The notes under the pieces are model-generated. The model ran no database searches. It saw only the letters and a list, made by a program, of their open reading frames with translations, and was not told the DNA's origin. Below, in pieces: positions 61,736-64,000 of a stretch of DNA of 64,000 bases. The translations under genes were made by a program, and so were the position numbers. This DNA is from Mactromeris polynyma. Taxonomy: Eukaryota; Mollusca; Bivalvia; Venerida; Mactridae. The DNA lies in the NCBI GenBank assembly GCA_032209605.1, contig JASFXZ010000026.1, positions 434,001 through 498,000 on the forward strand, written 5' to 3'. Every line of letters starts with the position of its first letter. The first letter of the stretch is position 1.

Positions 61736-64000
61736 CGACGTGATATTAAGTAAACAACTCTTTCATTGCCCCCTTCATGAAGTCTTAATAATTTTGAAAC
61801 AAGCCTTATATTGTTTCATATCAAGTACGAATTTCAAATGAATGTGGCGAATTTCAAAAGTTGTAATAGTTCGGCATAATGAATATTATGGCATGAAGCG
61901 TACCACGATATGTTGCAATATATTACATTAAATACCCCTATATACTGGTTCATCTTAGCTATTGATGTATTCCTTTCTGACTCCAAATTTATTACACAGA
62001 ATAAACATGCATATAAGCTAAAACAAAACATTCGTCAATCTCATTTGACTAACTATTAATTTTATATATCAATTCGACAGCTATCAATCTTATTCATTTG
62101 TACCAGCACACTATTTTAATAACAGAATAGGGTTTCCTGACTCAGAAAATAAGCTGAAACTCAACAGCTATCAATCTCATTTCATATTTTTACTCATATG
62201 CAGTGTTCATGACTAGATAATTTCGATAAGTTCACACATGTAGAGATTCAAGAAGAAAACATCAAATGTAGTACGATCATATCAATACAGTTTGTCTGCA
62301 TATCATTAGCTACATAGTCATCTGGTGACCTGGTTCGGGATTTGATCCTAGACGGGTGGTCATTTTCAGTCCGGGTACCCGGTCACAAATTACCCACGGG
62401 TACCGCAATAATAACAATTCCGTAGACTAAACAATGAATATACATCATATACGGTTGATTCCCTTTATTAATATCATGGCTTCTACCTACAACAGCAAAC
62501 TTGAGTTAGGAAATATTTTGACCAATTGTCAAGTGAAAGAACTAATTCTAGTATGTGTTCTACTGAATAGAAATGAAACGAAATGTGCCACAGTTACAAA
62601 TCTAGCATGGAAGTACATATCTTAGCGACGTCAGAACCACCAAAGCATGATTGTAACGACCATTGTTCCATGGACCGCTGGTCCAATAATTTTTTTCAAC
62701 ACGAACATGAAATACTTTGCGCCAAATACATCTAAACAGCTTTGCTTCACGTTCTACCCACATGGATATTACTGAATATGTGAAGTAAATTTCGAAGCTT
62801 TGCTGGCGTTGTTCAAGATTGACTGAAGACACTATATCCATCACAAAACTTGTATCGAGCAAGATGAGCGAAAGACCGCAGTAACACGTTGTGCATATAT
62901 TATGCTTGTAATTTATTGGGATGCCACGATATGGCGGTATATCGGTATATTGCAATAGTAGACACAGACTACATGATGTACCGGTTTCAGTTTGATATCG
63001 CATTTTTCAGATATTTTGAAGATCAGTACAATGCGCTTTCATCGATGATTTTCCATGTTTTAAACCGCGACGGCATCGCTATCGGTAAATGTTTTAGCCC
63101 AGGCACAATATTGCGGCCTCCAGCGAATTTATGTTGCCATGGATATGTAAAAACTTGCTCTCACTTGTCATATATACATATGTATCTAATGAGGCTGTTC
63201 TTTTGAATGTTATTGTGACCATGCTTTTTGTTGAAATGTACGACTAAAGTCGTAATAGACACAGTTTCTGGAAAAAAATTGAAATACTACACCGTTTGTT
63301 TACAAATGATGAGAAATGTCAAGTGCCACAGAACACGTGAAATAGACCTGGTAGTTTCATTTATTTCATGAATATATGGACATTTAAAACTGCAGTAGAA
63401 AACAAGGAATTAATTTGTGGATTCAGTATTTTATAAACCCAATGTTTGTAGCGGTGCAGTTATTTAATACGGTACTGAAAAAGTCTGTAGAGTGGTATCA
63501 TTGGACTGTAGTCTGCGAATGGAGCCTAGAAAATTAAGCTTTTGTAAATCAATGTAAGCTTCGATTGAAGTAAAATCAAATAACCCTTTGACCATGTCTG
63601 AGCGGGTCAGTGTAGGTAGATATTGTATGTGTTACTCTAATTAAACGTACATTTACTATGTTTCAATCTCTCACAATCATCGTCCTACATGAAATTGGTA
63701 GCTGATACGATTCGTCCCTTTCAACGAAATAAAAATGAGTAATATGTATATTGTTCGCATGCCATCATATAGTCAACAACACTTGCCCCTTTGCCACGGA
63801 AACAAGTTGCCAAAGAAAACCGTTCAATCTCCCTTTTAAATATGCATGGCATATGTACAATACAAAGTTATTATAGTGATCGACCATGTGTATACTCAAC
63901 GCCATTAGAACGCACCTAAAATTGTTTGCGTCAACACGGTGACATTATAAAGAAATAATCATATTTTAATCCTCATACATATTTCCTAAACTTAATCAAT
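61736..64000. other. Plain flank of the right arm
   Basis: Mirror of 17,977-20,229. No supported gene. Open frames at 62,434-62,625, 62,602-63,003 and 62,889-63,206 overlap on opposite strands, and the first two differ in extent from their left-arm counterparts because of single-base changes that create or remove stops. Confidence 0.5.

Larger units (their letters stand above)
37772..64000 (-). repeat. Right arm of the giant inverted repeat, truncated by the window end
   Basis: This is the reverse complement of the left arm in the same order of parts: satellite array, word-saturated cassette, 27-bp minisatellite, plain flank. Homology is still running at 64,000, so the true arm is longer than seen. 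Its satellite portion is about 21.6 kb against 15 kb on the left. The arms differ at the level of alleles or a fairly recent duplication. For example, the 62,602-63,003 region lacks a stop present on the left at about 19,168, and the reverse is true on the opposite strand near 62,625. Confidence 0.93.

Overview
This looks like nuclear DNA of a metazoan, most probably a bivalve mollusc. It is AT-rich, short candidate exons carry consensus splice donors, tRNA-derived SINE heads and several non-autonomous DNA transposons are present, and one dispersed repeat family resembles sequence I associate with bivalve assemblies. The organism call is inference. There is no bacterial-style gene organisation, and no complete protein gene can be supported. 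Nearly all open frames are by-products of tandem repeats or AT-rich noise.

Layout. (1) 1-17,976 is ordinary gene-poor DNA. A probable minus-strand first exon runs off the left edge (1-90), with two CRE/ATF palindromes and an ETS-like site beside its start. Three weaker exon candidates are at 4,681-4,768 (-), 7,214-7,349 (+) and 14,326-14,509 (-). Mobile DNA includes a TA-flanked mariner-type MITE, a TTAA-flanked MITE, a CAGGG-ended MITE, three tRNA-like heads and a duplicated element in which one copy has expanded a 10-bp internal repeat to roughly 110 units. There are also three 'word-saturated' cassettes, each filled with its own short GC-rich word; a fourth lies in the inverted repeat.
(2) 17,977-37,571 and 37,772-64,000 are reverse complements of each other: a giant inverted repeat whose strand switch falls in a run of exactly 200 Ns. 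Going inward, each arm holds about 2.3 kb of unremarkable flank, a 27-bp minisatellite, another word-saturated cassette, and then a long array of a satellite of about 169 bp (15 kb left, 21.6 kb right).
(3) The satellite monomer is itself a dimer of two related halves of about 84.5 bp. Larger periods (1,187; 1,438; 1,183 bp) are near-integer multiples of the half unit. A non-satellite block is embedded three times on the left (about 550 bp) and four times on the right (about 643 bp), always at the same junctions and with arm-specific sequence.

The central question is whether the inverted repeat is a real palindrome or two haplotypes joined head-to-head during scaffolding. The fixed-length gap, the cluster of single-base indels at the left contig end, the allelic-looking divergence of the flanks and the arm-specific satellite variants all favour a join artefact or two independently homogenised arrays. 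The satellite's structure is real in either case.
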